A stretch of DNA of 64,000 bases, taken from NCBI GenBank assembly GCA_900548385.1, contig URKJ01000024.1, positions 1-64,000 of the forward strand, written 5' to 3'. The notes beneath the pieces are model-generated. The model was given only the letters and a program-made list of their open reading frames with translations, was not told the DNA's origin and did no database searches. Source of the DNA: an uncultured bacterium (GTDB lineage: Bacteria; Verrucomicrobiota; Lentisphaeria; Victivallales; UBA1829). Within the stretch, counting starts at the first letter, position 1; every line of letters begins with the position of its first letter. The translations under genes and the position numbers were made by a program. Shown in pieces: positions 53,614-63,209 of this stretch.

Positions 53614-54585
53614 ATGAAACGCATTCTGACAGGAATCCAGCCGTCGGGCATCCCGCACATCGGCAACTATTTCGGAGCGATGAAACAATGTATCGACCTC
53701 CAGAACGGAAACGAGGGCGAATGTTTCCTCTTCATCGCCGATTATCATTCGATGACCACGAACCCGAAACCGGAAGACCTCAAAAACCGGATCGAACGCC
53801 TTGCAGTCGATTTTCTCGCCTGCGGGATCGACCCGGAGAAAACCGTGTTTTTCCGCCAGTCCGATGTGCCGGAAGTCTGCGAACTTACCTGGATCCTCAA
53901 CTGTCTCACCGGACTCGGTTTCCTGGAACGCGCCCACAGTTACAAAGACAAGGTCGCCAAGGGTTTCCAGCCCAACAACGGCCTCTTCTCCTATCCGGTC
54001 CTGATGGCGTCCGACATCCTGATTTACCAGTCGGATCTCGTTCCGGTCGGCAAGGATCAGAAACAGCACTTGGAAATGACCCGCGACATCGGGATCAAAT
54101 TCAATCAGACTTACGGCGACACGTTCACCATTCCCGAAGAGAAAATCAGCAGCAGCGTTGCCGTGATCCCCGGACTCGACGGACAGAAAATGTCCAAAAG
54201 CTACAACAACACGATCGAAATTTTCGGTGAAGAAAAGCCCATGCGGAAAAAATTCATGTCGATCAAGACCGACTCCAAAGGCATGGACGAGCCGAAAGAT
54301 CCCGACACCTGTTCGATCTTCCAGCTTTATAAACTGTTCGCCTCCCCTGCTCAGCAGGAGGAAATGCGTGCGAAGTATCTTGCGGGCGGCTACGGCTACG
54401 GGCATGCCAAACAGGCGCTGTTTGAAGCCTATCTGGAGTTTTTCGCCCCGATGCGCAAACGCCGCGAGGAGCTTCTGGCAAACATGGATTACGTTCATGC
54501 GATCCTCAAAGCCGGCGGCGAACGTGCCCGTGCCGAAGCAAGCCGGACCATGGACACCGTCCGCAAGCGCGTCGGACTGCGCTGA
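53614..54585 (+). CDS. trpS: Tryptophanyl-tRNA synthetase
   Basis: A 323-residue class I synthetase. RILTGIQPSGIPHIGNYFGA has the HIGN version of the HIGH motif, and GQKMSKSYNNTI the KMSKS loop. LMASDILIYQSDLVPVGKDQKQHLEMTRD is the tryptophan/ATP region. ATG 53614 (MKRILTG) is preceded by GAAAGGT. Cotranscription with ileS is likely because the gap is 16 bases. Confidence 0.95.
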   Translation: MKRILTGIQPSGIPHIGNYFGAMKQCIDLQNGNEGECFLFIADYHSMTTNPKPEDLKNRIERLAVDFLACGIDPEKTVFFRQSDVPEVCELTWILNCLTGLGFLERAHSYKDKVAKGFQPNNGLFSYPVLMASDILIYQSDLVPVGKDQKQHLEMTRDIGIKFNQTYGDTFTIPEEKISSSVAVIPGLDGQKMSKSYNNTIEIFGEEKPMRKKFMSIKTDSKGMDEPKDPDTCSIFQLYKLFASPAQQEEMRAKYLAGGYGYGHAKQALFEAYLEFFAPMRKRREELLANMDYVHAILKAGGERARAEASRTMDTVRKRVGLR

Positions 54586-54632
54586 GGCGGCATACGGAAA
54601 AATAACGGGCCTCTGTTTTGCCTTCCGTTTTC

Positions 54633-54655
54633 CGGCGGATCTTCCCCATCCGCCG
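54633..54655 (+). terminator. Possible terminator after trpS
   Basis: An 8-bp stem CGGCGGAT / ATCCGCCG with a 7-base loop and a weak CTTT tail. The rest of 54586-54759 shows one more GC hairpin near 54708-54724. Confidence 0.4.
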
Positions 54656-54759
54656 CTTTCCCCCCAGAAAACGGAACCGAAATCGGGTCATTCATAAACG
54701 GAATCAACCGCCGCAAAACGGCGGGACTGAGCAAACACAAAATATGTAAGGAGAAGGAG

Positions 54760-55674
54760 ATGAAGCTTTCATCGCTTTTGAATCAAAACCTGATCTTTTT
54801 CAATCTCGAAGGGTCCAACCGCTCCGAGCTCTACACAAACCTCCTGACCAAAATGTCACGGGTCGTCCGACTCCCGCTCTCCCCGGCGGTCGCCGCACGG
54901 GAGATGATCGAACGGGAAGAGGCGCACGGCATCACCTATGATACCGGTCTTGCATTTCCCCACATGCGTCACGCCGAGCTGCAGGATCTCGATATCGGTA
55001 TCGGCATTCTGAAAACTCCGGTGAAACTGCAGGAAAATGACAAGGCGGAGACCCGTCTCATCATCTGCTGCACGATCTCGGAAACGACTTCCGTCATCTA
55101 TTTGAAAGCGCTTGCCGCGTTCTCCAAATACCTGTTGACTCATCCGGACGGCATGGACAAACTGGTTTCCTCCCAGACTCCGCAGGGGTTCATCAACACC
55201 CTGAATGCGGAGAAAGTCGAAGTCAAGCACACACTGACCGCGGAAGACGTCATGCTCAAAAATCCGCGAGTCGTCAAGCCGGAAGATACTCTCTGTTCCG
55301 CTCTCGACATTCTTGCCGAAGAGAAACGCCGGGAAATCCCGGTGGTGGATGACAACGGCGTCATTCAGGGAATCATTTCCTGTGAAGATATTATCCGCCG
55401 GGCGATCCCGGAATATATCATGATGCTGGAAAACCTGACGTTCATCAATCAGTTTGAACCATTTGAAGCCCTGCTCAAAGAAGAGCGGAAACTTCTGGTG
55501 AAAGACGTTATGACCGAACTGCGTTACACAGTGGCGCCGGATGTTCCGCTGTTCCAGCTGACGGTGAATATCGTCAAAAACGCCCTGCCCTCTCTGATGG
55601 TGGTCGGGAAAGACCGTAAACTGCTTGGTGTAATCACCTACATCGAACTCGTAACCAATGTACTTCGAGGCTGA
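54760..55674 (+). CDS. PTS EIIA-type domain fused to two CBS domains
   Basis: A 304-residue cytoplasmic protein. Residues 1-150 match the EIIA mannitol/fructose/Ntr fold with the phospho-accepting histidine in GLAFPHMRH (His68). Residues about 165-225 and 245-302 are CBS domains (AEDVMLKNPRVVKPEDTLCSAL; VKDVMTELRYTVAPDVPLFQL), which bind adenine nucleotides. The fusion suggests a sensor that reads phosphorylation and energy state. AAGGAG precedes the ATG. It lies 6 bases before an ion transporter gene, so it probably regulates that transporter. Confidence 0.85.
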   Translation: MKLSSLLNQNLIFFNLEGSNRSELYTNLLTKMSRVVRLPLSPAVAAREMIEREEAHGITYDTGLAFPHMRHAELQDLDIGIGILKTPVKLQENDKAETRLIICCTISETTSVIYLKALAAFSKYLLTHPDGMDKLVSSQTPQGFINTLNAEKVEVKHTLTAEDVMLKNPRVVKPEDTLCSALDILAEEKRREIPVVDDNGVIQGIISCEDIIRRAIPEYIMMLENLTFINQFEPFEALLKEERKLLVKDVMTELRYTVAPDVPLFQLTVNIVKNALPSLMVVGKDRKLLGVITYIELVTNVLRG

Positions 55675-55680
55675 TTTCTA

Positions 55681-57207
55681 ATGTTGACTTTGTTTTCTCT
55701 GACTACTCCCATGCTCGCGACCGTTGCGGAAGCCCCGTCGGCGTTCAAATTCTGGGCGGCTGCGGCAATTTTCATTATCACTTTCGTTGCAATCGCAACG
55801 GAAAAAATCCACAAAACAGCTTGCGTGCTCGTTGGTTCCGCGCTGATGCTCCTGTTCGTTCTCCCTGCCGGGCATGAAGCTCCGGCTCCGGAAAAACAAC
55901 TCCCCGCCGCAGTTCAGCAGGCGGTTTCCGCACAGACGGGAACTCCGGAAAAAGCGGAACTCAAGCTCAAACAGCAAACTGTCGCTCCGGCTGCAGCCGC
56001 TCAGGACCCGGAACTTCAAAAAGCAGCAAAAAAGTACAACGCACTTGACAACTATTCCAAATATGTCAACTTCGATGTGATCTTCACGCTCGCCGGAATG
56101 ATGGTGCTGGTCAACATCCTGAGCAAAACCGGACTCTTCCAGTACATCGCAATCAAAGCGGTAAAACTCGCGCGCGGCTATCCGGCGCGCACCATGATCC
56201 TGCTTGTCATGGCAACCGCGTTCCTGTCCGCATTTCTCGACAACGTAACCACAGTTCTGCTGGTGGTTCCGGTGACATTCGTCGTGGCGTCTCAGATGAA
56301 AGTTTCGCCGGTTCCGTTCATCATGGCGGAAACTCTGGCGTCGAACATCGGCGGCACGGCGACTCTGATCGGTGACCCGCCGAACCTGATTATCGGCTCC
56401 ATGGTCGGACTCAACTTCATGGCGTTTCTCATCAATCTTGCTCCGTTCATTCTGCTGATCCTGATTGCCTACTGTCTCGTCCTCTTCCTCTACTACGGGA
56501 AAAAAATGTCGGTGACGGTGGAACAGCGGGCGCGCATTATGGAAATGGATGAAAGTCAGTCGATCACGGACTCCTCCACGCTCAAGAAAGCAGGCACAAT
56601 CATGATTTTGACTATCTGCGGCTTCCTTGTGCATGGCGTATTCGGAATTCAGCCGTCGGTCGTGGCGATGACCGGCGCAGCGGTATGCCTTGCAGTCTGC
56701 AAAGTGAACGTCGATCAGATGTTGGAGAAGATCGAATGGGGAACCCTGTTCTTCTTCCTCGGACTCTTCATCATCGTGGAAGGAGCGGACTATGCGGGCG
56801 TAATGACGAAAGTCGGCAGCTATCTCCAGTTCACGGCGAACTGGCATCCGCTGGCGATCATTCTGACGCTCATGTGGATCTGCGGTCTCGCAGTGGCAAT
56901 GATCAACAACGTCTCCTTCACCGCTGTTGCGGTAACAATCATCGTGGCGTTCCTGAAAACTCTGCCGGAATTCCAGGCGTCGGTCCCTCTCCAGCATCTG
57001 CTGTGGTGGGGTGTTGCCCTTGCGCTCTGCCTCGGCGGTAACTTCACGCTCTACGGAGCCGCCGCCAATCTTGTGGTCGCCGGGCTCGCCCAGCAATCCG
57101 GACATAAGGTCAATTTCAAGCTGTTTGCGACCTATGGTGTTCCGGTTACGGTTTGCGCGCTGATCGCCTCGTCGATCTACATCTCAATCCGTTACTTTTG
57201 CCTGTAA
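55681..57207 (+). CDS. Ion transporter superfamily (NhaD/ArsB/SLC13-like) permease
   Basis: A 508-residue membrane protein with about 12 helices. Motifs FLSAFLDNVTTVLLVVPVTFVVA and ETLASNIGGTATLIGDPPNLIIGSM are the ion-transporter duplicated signature; the second half has VAMINNVSFTAVAVTIIV. NhaD-type sodium/proton antiporters are the best match. An unusual Ala/Pro/Gln-rich insertion of about 55 residues (65-120) lies after the second helix and is not part of the family fold. It is coupled to the EIIA-CBS gene. Confidence 0.85.
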   Translation: MLTLFSLTTPMLATVAEAPSAFKFWAAAAIFIITFVAIATEKIHKTACVLVGSALMLLFVLPAGHEAPAPEKQLPAAVQQAVSAQTGTPEKAELKLKQQTVAPAAAAQDPELQKAAKKYNALDNYSKYVNFDVIFTLAGMMVLVNILSKTGLFQYIAIKAVKLARGYPARTMILLVMATAFLSAFLDNVTTVLLVVPVTFVVASQMKVSPVPFIMAETLASNIGGTATLIGDPPNLIIGSMVGLNFMAFLINLAPFILLILIAYCLVLFLYYGKKMSVTVEQRARIMEMDESQSITDSSTLKKAGTIMILTICGFLVHGVFGIQPSVVAMTGAAVCLAVCKVNVDQMLEKIEWGTLFFFLGLFIIVEGADYAGVMTKVGSYLQFTANWHPLAIILTLMWICGLAVAMINNVSFTAVAVTIIVAFLKTLPEFQASVPLQHLLWWGVALALCLGGNFTLYGAAANLVVAGLAQQSGHKVNFKLFATYGVPVTVCALIASSIYISIRYFCL

Positions 57208-57226
57208 CAACTTTTGCATACAGCAC

Positions 57227-57270
57227 ACAGGCGGCTTTCCCGGGTTCCGGGAAAGCCGCCTGTCCTTTTT
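57227..57270 (+). terminator. Terminator after the transporter gene
   Basis: A perfect 17-bp stem with loop GTT, then CC and five T. It is the strongest terminator in the window. Confidence 0.95.
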
Positions 57271-57322
57271 AAATTTCCTCCGGATAAACCAATTCTGTCA
57301 ACAATACGGCTTCCTGTTATCA

Positions 57323-57344
57323 ATGGTCATATAATGGTTATATA
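57323..57344 (+). repeat. Tandem 11-bp direct repeat upstream of the regulator promoter
   Basis: ATGGTCATATA followed at once by ATGGTTATATA, one helical turn apart, 37 bases before the -35; possibly a regulator-binding site. Confidence 0.6.
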
Positions 57345-57381
57345 TCATCTTATTTTTATTTAAATTTCCAGACGTGAGTCG

Positions 57382-57410
57382 TTGACAAAAAAACGGTTTT
57401 ATAGTATAAT
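57382..57410 (+). promoter_or_regulatory. Consensus sigma-70 promoter of regulator-hydrolase module
   Basis: TTGACA (57382-57387), 17 bases, TATAAT (57405-57410), a perfect match; flanks shared with the promoter at 19542. Confidence 0.9.
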
Positions 57411-57447
57411 TAATTACAGAAACCTATTGTTCAGGATTGAAAAACGT

Positions 57448-58557
57448 ATGGATATCGAATCTGTCAGCAAAAATAAAAACGAAATCGTTTACCACTCACT
57501 GCTGGAGGAAATCCGCAACGGACTGCTCCCGGCGGGAACGCGCCTTCCCAGCGAACGGGAACTGGCGGATCAATACGCCTGTTCCAGAATCACCGTCCGC
57601 AGCGCATTGGAAAAACTCGGAAAAAAGCAGGTCATCCGGCGGATTCAGGGAAACGGAACATTCGTAAACGGCATTGATACCATTGCCTCAAACGATTTCC
57701 GTGTCGGCCTGATTCTGGACGCAGAGGAAGATGAACTTTATAACGACCCCTGGCTCTCGGAACTGCTGTACGGCATGATCTCCGCCGGACGGAAACAGCC
57801 GTTCACGATCAGCGTCATTCCCGTTGCCGGAAAAGAGGATATTGTGATCTCTCTGCGAAACCGCGGACAATCCCTGCATGATTACAACGGTTTCATTGCC
57901 GCCCGGAATCTTTCGGAAGACGAAATCGAAATCCTGAGCACGGTCGGGCTTCCGTTCGTACTGCTCCAGAACGAAATACAGAAACACATCCACTCCTATG
58001 TCGCCATCGACAATGCCAAGGGCGCTTATCTGGCGGCATGCCATCTGCTGGCGATCGGCTGCCGGCATGTCTTTTTCATGCTGCCGAAAGATTCCCCTCA
58101 GTATTCCGACCGGATCAGAGGATTTCAAAAAGCCCTGCTCGAATTCGGAAGACCCGCCGCTCTGGAAAATTTCATCCTCCCCGTCACAAAAGATGATTGC
58201 GCGGATGCGGAACGGATCATCAACAGAATGCTGGCGCGTAAAACGACATTCGACGGCTTGCTGCTCGGTACAGACGGATGCGCTTACAGCGTCGTCATGG
58301 CTCTCCGCAAACATTCGCTCCGGGTGCCGGAAGACATTTCCGTCATCATGTGGGACGATTTTCCATGGGTTTCAAAGGCTCTCCGTCTTCCTCTCACGGT
58401 CGTGCGTCAACCGTTCCGGGAACAAATCGTTTCCGCCATTGATATTCTGCTGTCCCAAAGAAGAATGCCGCGCCATTCCGCCATTCAAAGAATCATCCAG
58501 CCATCTCTGCTCGTGCGCTGTTCGACACGGACCCGCACAGTGGCGGAAGGTTATTAA
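57448..58557 (+). CDS. GntR-LacI hybrid transcription regulator
   Basis: A 369-residue regulator with an N-terminal GntR winged helix (about 8-75: YHSLLEEIRNGLLPAGTRLPSERELADQY, SRITVRSALEKL) and a LacI/GalR-type periplasmic-binding-protein-like sensor (about 85-360: VGLILDAEEDELYNDP, GCRHVFFMLPKDSPQYSDRIRGFQKAL, DGLLLGTDGCAYSVVMAL). This combination is that of AraR-like regulators that sense a sugar. ATG 57448 is chosen because the longer frame begins inside the promoter. The hydrolase gene follows after 30 bases, so local control is likely. Confidence 0.9.
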   Translation: MDIESVSKNKNEIVYHSLLEEIRNGLLPAGTRLPSERELADQYACSRITVRSALEKLGKKQVIRRIQGNGTFVNGIDTIASNDFRVGLILDAEEDELYNDPWLSELLYGMISAGRKQPFTISVIPVAGKEDIVISLRNRGQSLHDYNGFIAARNLSEDEIEILSTVGLPFVLLQNEIQKHIHSYVAIDNAKGAYLAACHLLAIGCRHVFFMLPKDSPQYSDRIRGFQKALLEFGRPAALENFILPVTKDDCADAERIINRMLARKTTFDGLLLGTDGCAYSVVMALRKHSLRVPEDISVIMWDDFPWVSKALRLPLTVVRQPFREQIVSAIDILLSQRRMPRHSAIQRIIQPSLLVRCSTRTRTVAEGY

Positions 58558-58587
58558 ACAAACGATAAAGACTGGAAGGACAAGATT

Positions 58588-61500
58588 ATGAAAAACTGCC
58601 GGCCGTTTCTGCTTGCCGCAACATTGGTCTGCACTGCGGCAGCCCTGTTTGCGGAAGATCTGATCATCGAAGTCAAAATGCCGCCACGGGAGAAAAAGCA
58701 TCATCTTTATCCGGGCATTCAAAACTTTACGATTCAGGACAACATGTTTCTCCGCGACGGAAAGCCGACATTTGTCTCCGGCGGATGGCAGCTTGACATG
58801 GAAGCTCCGGTCTGGCGGTTCCGCCTGTTCAGCGTCGACGTCTGCACCTACAATCCCGAATTCATCTTCACCTGTTACGGACTGAAAAAAGGCGCGGACG
58901 GCGTGAAGCGCCTGCAGCTGGCGCCCAATCCATGGTTCGAAGCGATGATAAACCGTTTTCTCTCCAATAAAGTCAATTTCTGGCAGGAACACAAAGCGGC
59001 GAAAATCAACCATCTTACCGACGATCCGAATTTCAAAGATGCCTCCGGCGGCGGGCATTTTGTCGCATTTGATCCATACCATCCGCTCGGAGTTCCGCTG
59101 TACCGGGAACTTTACAAAACCTGGATGCGCTATACACAGAACTATCCGATATTCTGTTACGAACTGTTCAACGAAATGAGCTACGACAACACTCATGCGA
59201 TCAGCCGCAACGCCTTCCGCGATTCCATGAGAAACAAATACAGAACCATTCAGGCACTGAACAAGGCCTGGAATTCCCGGTTCGCCTCGTTTGACGATGT
59301 CGATGCCCCCGGTTATCTCTCCGATCATGGGACAAAAAACATAGCCCGCGAAAAATTTTACCTGGAAGAATGCACAAAATATCCGGCTCTGATGGTCGAA
59401 TGGCAGAAATTTCAGGAAGCCCGCTGTGCGGAAGCGGTTCAGAAGCTCATGCCGATCATGCGCTCTTATGATCCCGATCCGAAAGTCTTCTCGACTCTGC
59501 AATCGGAAATGGCGTGGTGGATGGACCACACGGGCAGCGGTGTCGGAACCAAAGCCATGACATCCGTTTCCGACTTTTATTCCCACGAAATCGGCACGGG
59601 GCTGATCGAAAGCGGCAACTACCGCAGTTACCCCTACGCGGCAAAAATGATCCGCACCGGTTTCGTCGGCGATCTTGTCCGCGGATTCAATCCGAACCGT
59701 CCGGTCTACAACGCCGAAGCCCCGCTCACCATCATCTCCCGCGGCGTCTCGGAAGACGATCTGCGGGCAAACGACTTTGCAGCCATGACATCCGGCTGGA
59801 AATTTTTCGACGCAACCGCCGCGGCTCCGGAAAACTGGAATGCCGAACACTGTTCCACGGAAAACTGGGGAGCTGTCCGCGTTCCGGATATGTGGGGAAA
59901 GAACGGCTATGTCAACTGTCAGGTCGGACTCTACCGCAAAGAGTTCAGGCTCTCCCCCGCACAACTTGAAAACAAAGTTTATCTCAACGGAAAAGCTCTC
60001 GCCGATTCCGGGGAAATCTACATCAACGGCAAACCGGCAGGCAGTGTGACGGGTTTCAACACTCCGTTCACGTTCGACATCACGCCGTTTGTGAAAGCGG
60101 AAAATTCCATCGCAATCCGTATCGTAAACCGCTATTTCCACAACGGCATGTATTACGGCGGAATCCGCGGATTCATTGCCGTCAACGGCGCACGGCTGAT
60201 CCCGGACAAAGCCGCGGCATTTGAACCGCGCCATTTCCGGACCTATTACTGGAGCCAGATGGCGCACGGCGCCATGAACGGCCTCATGCTCTCCTACAAT
60301 CCGCCCCAGCATACGATGGCGGCACGCTCCCTGCCGCTGATCAAACGGGAAATCGAAAACGTCGCAGACCTTATCTATCTCAAGGAAAATCAGCCCGTCC
60401 CGGAAGTTGCAATGCTCTATCCCTATGAATCCATGCACACCGTTCTGCACAAGGATTACATGGAGCGGCTTGAGGGCCCTGCAACCATCAATATTCTTCC
60501 GTGGTACACTCCGTTTGTCTTCCACGGCAACTCCCCGGCGGTAATGCTTCCGGAAGTGCTCCGGAAAAATGCCGGAACCGGTCTGAAACTGCTGGTTGCC
60601 CCCAATCACCTGCGCTTCTCTCCGGAAAGCTGGAAAACCCTGTGCAGGTTTGTCGAAAACGGCGGCGTGCTTGTGACCAACTACGACTCATTCACAATCA
60701 ACGACGAAACCCACGCGGCATTCGATCCTTCCGTTCTGACCGGCGTGACTTTCGGCAGGGAAATCAGGAATCCTGAATATGATCTGTCGGGTTTCGGAAA
60801 AGGCAGACTGAAGCAGCGGCATCTTGACAAGACATTCGGCCGCGAGCTGATACCGGGAAGCGCCAAACCTTATTTGAATTATGCGGACGGACGCCCCGCC
60901 GTCACTGTTAACCGCCACGGCAAAGGAAAGGTCTACGTCGTCGGAGCCAATTTCGATTACAAAGTTCTCGGAAAACTGTTGACCGGACTCGGAGACGAGG
61001 TGAAACTCCGCCGTTTTCTGCGTCTTGCTCCTGCAGGCAAAAGCTTCCTGCCGGAATTTGTCGATCTGAAATGCTGGACGGCAAAAAACGGAAGCCGCCT
61101 TGTCTATGCACTCAACTACGATGTTTCCGGCTCGGCAAAGCTCCATATTCCCGGACTTGCAAAAGGGAACTTCCGCATGCGCAACGTGGAAAACGCCCGG
61201 ACAATTCCCGCTCCCTCCGGCAGGGAATTCTGGACGGCGGAGGAATTGAACGCGGGAATCCCGATGCGGCTCGGCCAGTTCTCGCCGGTCGTCATCCTGC
61301 TGGAACCCGCCGGACTTGCTCCGCGGGAATTCAAAGGGATCGCCCCGACCCGTCTGGCAATGTTGAACAGATTGTGGGTAAAACCGCCGGAAATTGCGGG
61401 CGGACCGAAAATCGGCTTCACGCCGCTGGATGTGATGAATCCGACTCACGGCACATTCCCGACCGCTCTTCAGCTGGTTGCGGACAACGGATTCAATATC

Positions 61501-62259
61501 GAACACCTGCCGGAAGACTCCCGGTTCAGGAATGTCGATGTCGTCATGTATTCCCATCCCCGCCTGGAATGCCGGAATCCCGACGATCTGCTTGAATTCG
61601 TCCGCAATGGCGGCGGACTGATGATGATGGGAAGCGGAGCGCTGACGTATCACGTTCTGCCCTCCAACAGAAAGATCATGCGCGCTTTCGGTCTGGAACA
61701 GGGATATATTCCAGCCGCGCTCTACAACAGGAAACCGAATCTGCCGGAAGAGGACTGCCTGAACGTGCGGTGCGAAATCGTTCCCGGCCATCCGGTCACG
61801 GAACACGTCAAAGAGTTTGTAACCGCCAACGCCGGAATTCTTACCCGTATTCCGAAAAATGCCAAAGTCCTGCTGCGTGCGCCGAAAGACGATCCCTCGT
61901 ATCCGGGTCGTCCGGTCGCAGTCGCATTCGAGTATGGAAAAGGACGCGTGATCTATATGTCCGACTACTGGTTTGTCCGTCCTCTGCACATCAACCGCGG
62001 CGACGATGCACAATTTTTCCTCAATGCAATGAACTGGCTTGCCCGCCGCAATACTGAAGAACTCTCCGCCGCCGACCTGAAACAGTCGCTTTATATCACG
62101 AAAGAGCTGCTCGAACAGGCGGAGCGTGAAGAAGCTGCGGGAATCACGGTCTTCACTCCGCCGGAAGAAAAAGCCTCGGTTCTCGAAAATTCCGACTTTT
62201 CCAAAACCGAAGGTCTGCAAGGCGGCGATCCGATCGTGGATGCCATGAAATATTTCTGA
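58588..62259 (+). CDS. Giant secreted GH42-like beta-galactosidase-type hydrolase
   Basis: A 1223-residue exported protein with a signal peptide (MKNCRPFLLAATLVCTAAALFA). A TIM-barrel has Glu196 (YELFNEMSYDN) and Glu377 (VYNAEAPL) as candidate acid/base and nucleophile. Residues about 395-545 are a GH2-type jelly-roll (EIYINGKPAGSVTGFNTPFTFDIT), then a Rossmann-like trimerisation domain (about 590-800) and a second glutamine-amidotransferase-like fold (about 960-1160, FVRNGGGLMMMGSGALTY). The substrate is unknown. AAGGAC precedes the ATG. It is followed by the discoidin-like and pseudopilin genes. Confidence 0.78.
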   Translation: MKNCRPFLLAATLVCTAAALFAEDLIIEVKMPPREKKHHLYPGIQNFTIQDNMFLRDGKPTFVSGGWQLDMEAPVWRFRLFSVDVCTYNPEFIFTCYGLKKGADGVKRLQLAPNPWFEAMINRFLSNKVNFWQEHKAAKINHLTDDPNFKDASGGGHFVAFDPYHPLGVPLYRELYKTWMRYTQNYPIFCYELFNEMSYDNTHAISRNAFRDSMRNKYRTIQALNKAWNSRFASFDDVDAPGYLSDHGTKNIAREKFYLEECTKYPALMVEWQKFQEARCAEAVQKLMPIMRSYDPDPKVFSTLQSEMAWWMDHTGSGVGTKAMTSVSDFYSHEIGTGLIESGNYRSYPYAAKMIRTGFVGDLVRGFNPNRPVYNAEAPLTIISRGVSEDDLRANDFAAMTSGWKFFDATAAAPENWNAEHCSTENWGAVRVPDMWGKNGYVNCQVGLYRKEFRLSPAQLENKVYLNGKALADSGEIYINGKPAGSVTGFNTPFTFDITPFVKAENSIAIRIVNRYFHNGMYYGGIRGFIAVNGARLIPDKAAAFEPRHFRTYYWSQMAHGAMNGLMLSYNPPQHTMAARSLPLIKREIENVADLIYLKENQPVPEVAMLYPYESMHTVLHKDYMERLEGPATINILPWYTPFVFHGNSPAVMLPEVLRKNAGTGLKLLVAPNHLRFSPESWKTLCRFVENGGVLVTNYDSFTINDETHAAFDPSVLTGVTFGREIRNPEYDLSGFGKGRLKQRHLDKTFGRELIPGSAKPYLNYADGRPAVTVNRHGKGKVYVVGANFDYKVLGKLLTGLGDEVKLRRFLRLAPAGKSFLPEFVDLKCWTAKNGSRLVYALNYDVSGSAKLHIPGLAKGNFRMRNVENARTIPAPSGREFWTAEELNAGIPMRLGQFSPVVILLEPAGLAPREFKGIAPTRLAMLNRLWVKPPEIAGGPKIGFTPLDVMNPTHGTFPTALQLVADNGFNIEHLPEDSRFRNVDVVMYSHPRLECRNPDDLLEFVRNGGGLMMMGSGALTYHVLPSNRKIMRAFGLEQGYIPAALYNRKPNLPEEDCLNVRCEIVPGHPVTEHVKEFVTANAGILTRIPKNAKVLLRAPKDDPSYPGRPVAVAFEYGKGRVIYMSDYWFVRPLHINRGDDAQFFLNAMNWLARRNTEELSAADLKQSLYITKELLEQAEREEAAGITVFTPPEEKASVLENSDFSKTEGLQGGDPIVDAMKYF

Positions 62260-62292
62260 ACAGAATTCTGAATAAAAAGGAGAAATCACTGA

Positions 62293-63183
62293 ATGAAACC
62301 ATCATTGCTCATCCTTATGACGGCGCTGGGAACCTCCGCACTTCCGGGTGCCGTCATCACCTCGCCGTCCGGTCACGGAGAGGGTGCGCACGGAGAGACC
62401 ATAGCCAAAAGCGCGGACAACAGCTATTACAGCAAATGGTACAGCAAGTTCAGCCGCGGCCTCTCCTGGCAGCTGGAACTTCCGGGTCCCCGTTTCCTGC
62501 AATCCTATTCGTTCGTCTATGCCAACGACGAGCCGTCGCGCGATCCGAAATCATGGATCGTGGAGGCAAGCGAAGACGGGAAAAAATTCGTAAAAGTCTC
62601 CGAGGTGGTCAATTATCCATCCCAGCTGCGTTATGCCACCCGTTTTTTCCCGATCAACGATCCCGGCAACTATCGGTTCTACCGGATCCGCTTTCTGGAA
62701 AATCACGGCAGCAGCGGCTTCCAGATTGCGGAAATCGCATTCAGCGACGACGAAGTCCGGGAACGGCAAGGCAAAGCAACGGTTCCGACGGTCTCCTCGC
62801 CCTCCGGCCACATGGGAAAAAAGAATGAGAACATCACAAAAACACTGGACCGCAACAAACGCACCAAATGGTTCACCCCGTACAGCAAAGGGCTTTCCTG
62901 GCAGCTGGAACTCCCGGAATCCCGGATTTGCACCCTTTACCGCCTGACCAGCGCCAACGACTACCCCGGCCGCGATCCGGAATCATGGATCGTCGAAGGC
63001 AGCCGGAACGGAAAAGATTTCGTGAAGATCGCGGAGGAAAGCAACGTAAAATTCGAAACCCGGCTGCTGGAAAAAGAATTCAGGATCGCCGCACCCGGAA
63101 GCTACCGGTTCTACCGTCTCACATTCCGGAAAGCCGTCAATGGAAAAGACGGTTTCCAGATCGCAGAAATTGAATTCAAATAA
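62293..63183 (+). CDS. Secreted protein with two F5/8 type C (discoidin/CBM32-like) domains
   Basis: A 296-residue exported protein. The signal peptide is MKPSLLILMTALGTSALPGA. Two homologous domains follow (about 24-155 and 165-296), each with SPSGH, GLSWQLELP, ANDxPxRDPxSWIVE and YRFYRxxF...GFQIAEI, clearly a tandem duplication. Such domains bind sugars. It lies between the hydrolase and the pseudopilin, so it may hold the enzyme to a polysaccharide. The second copy is better conserved at the end. AAGGAG lies 13 bases before the ATG, a long spacing. Confidence 0.8.
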   Translation: MKPSLLILMTALGTSALPGAVITSPSGHGEGAHGETIAKSADNSYYSKWYSKFSRGLSWQLELPGPRFLQSYSFVYANDEPSRDPKSWIVEASEDGKKFVKVSEVVNYPSQLRYATRFFPINDPGNYRFYRIRFLENHGSSGFQIAEIAFSDDEVRERQGKATVPTVSSPSGHMGKKNENITKTLDRNKRTKWFTPYSKGLSWQLELPESRICTLYRLTSANDYPGRDPESWIVEGSRNGKDFVKIAEESNVKFETRLLEKEFRIAAPGSYRFYRLTFRKAVNGKDGFQIAEIEFK

Positions 63184-63209
63184 ACCACTTATACAAAAGG
63201 AGAAACAGT

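Noticed and set aside
51009..53666. Minus-strand open frame of 885 codons opposite ileS
   Set aside because: It is a mirror of a well-identified gene in a GC-rich codon pattern; there is no motif or ribosome site.
58372..60609. Minus-strand open frame of 745 codons opposite the GH42-like gene
   Set aside because: Same reason: shadow of a real gene; low-complexity Arg/Phe/Val composition.
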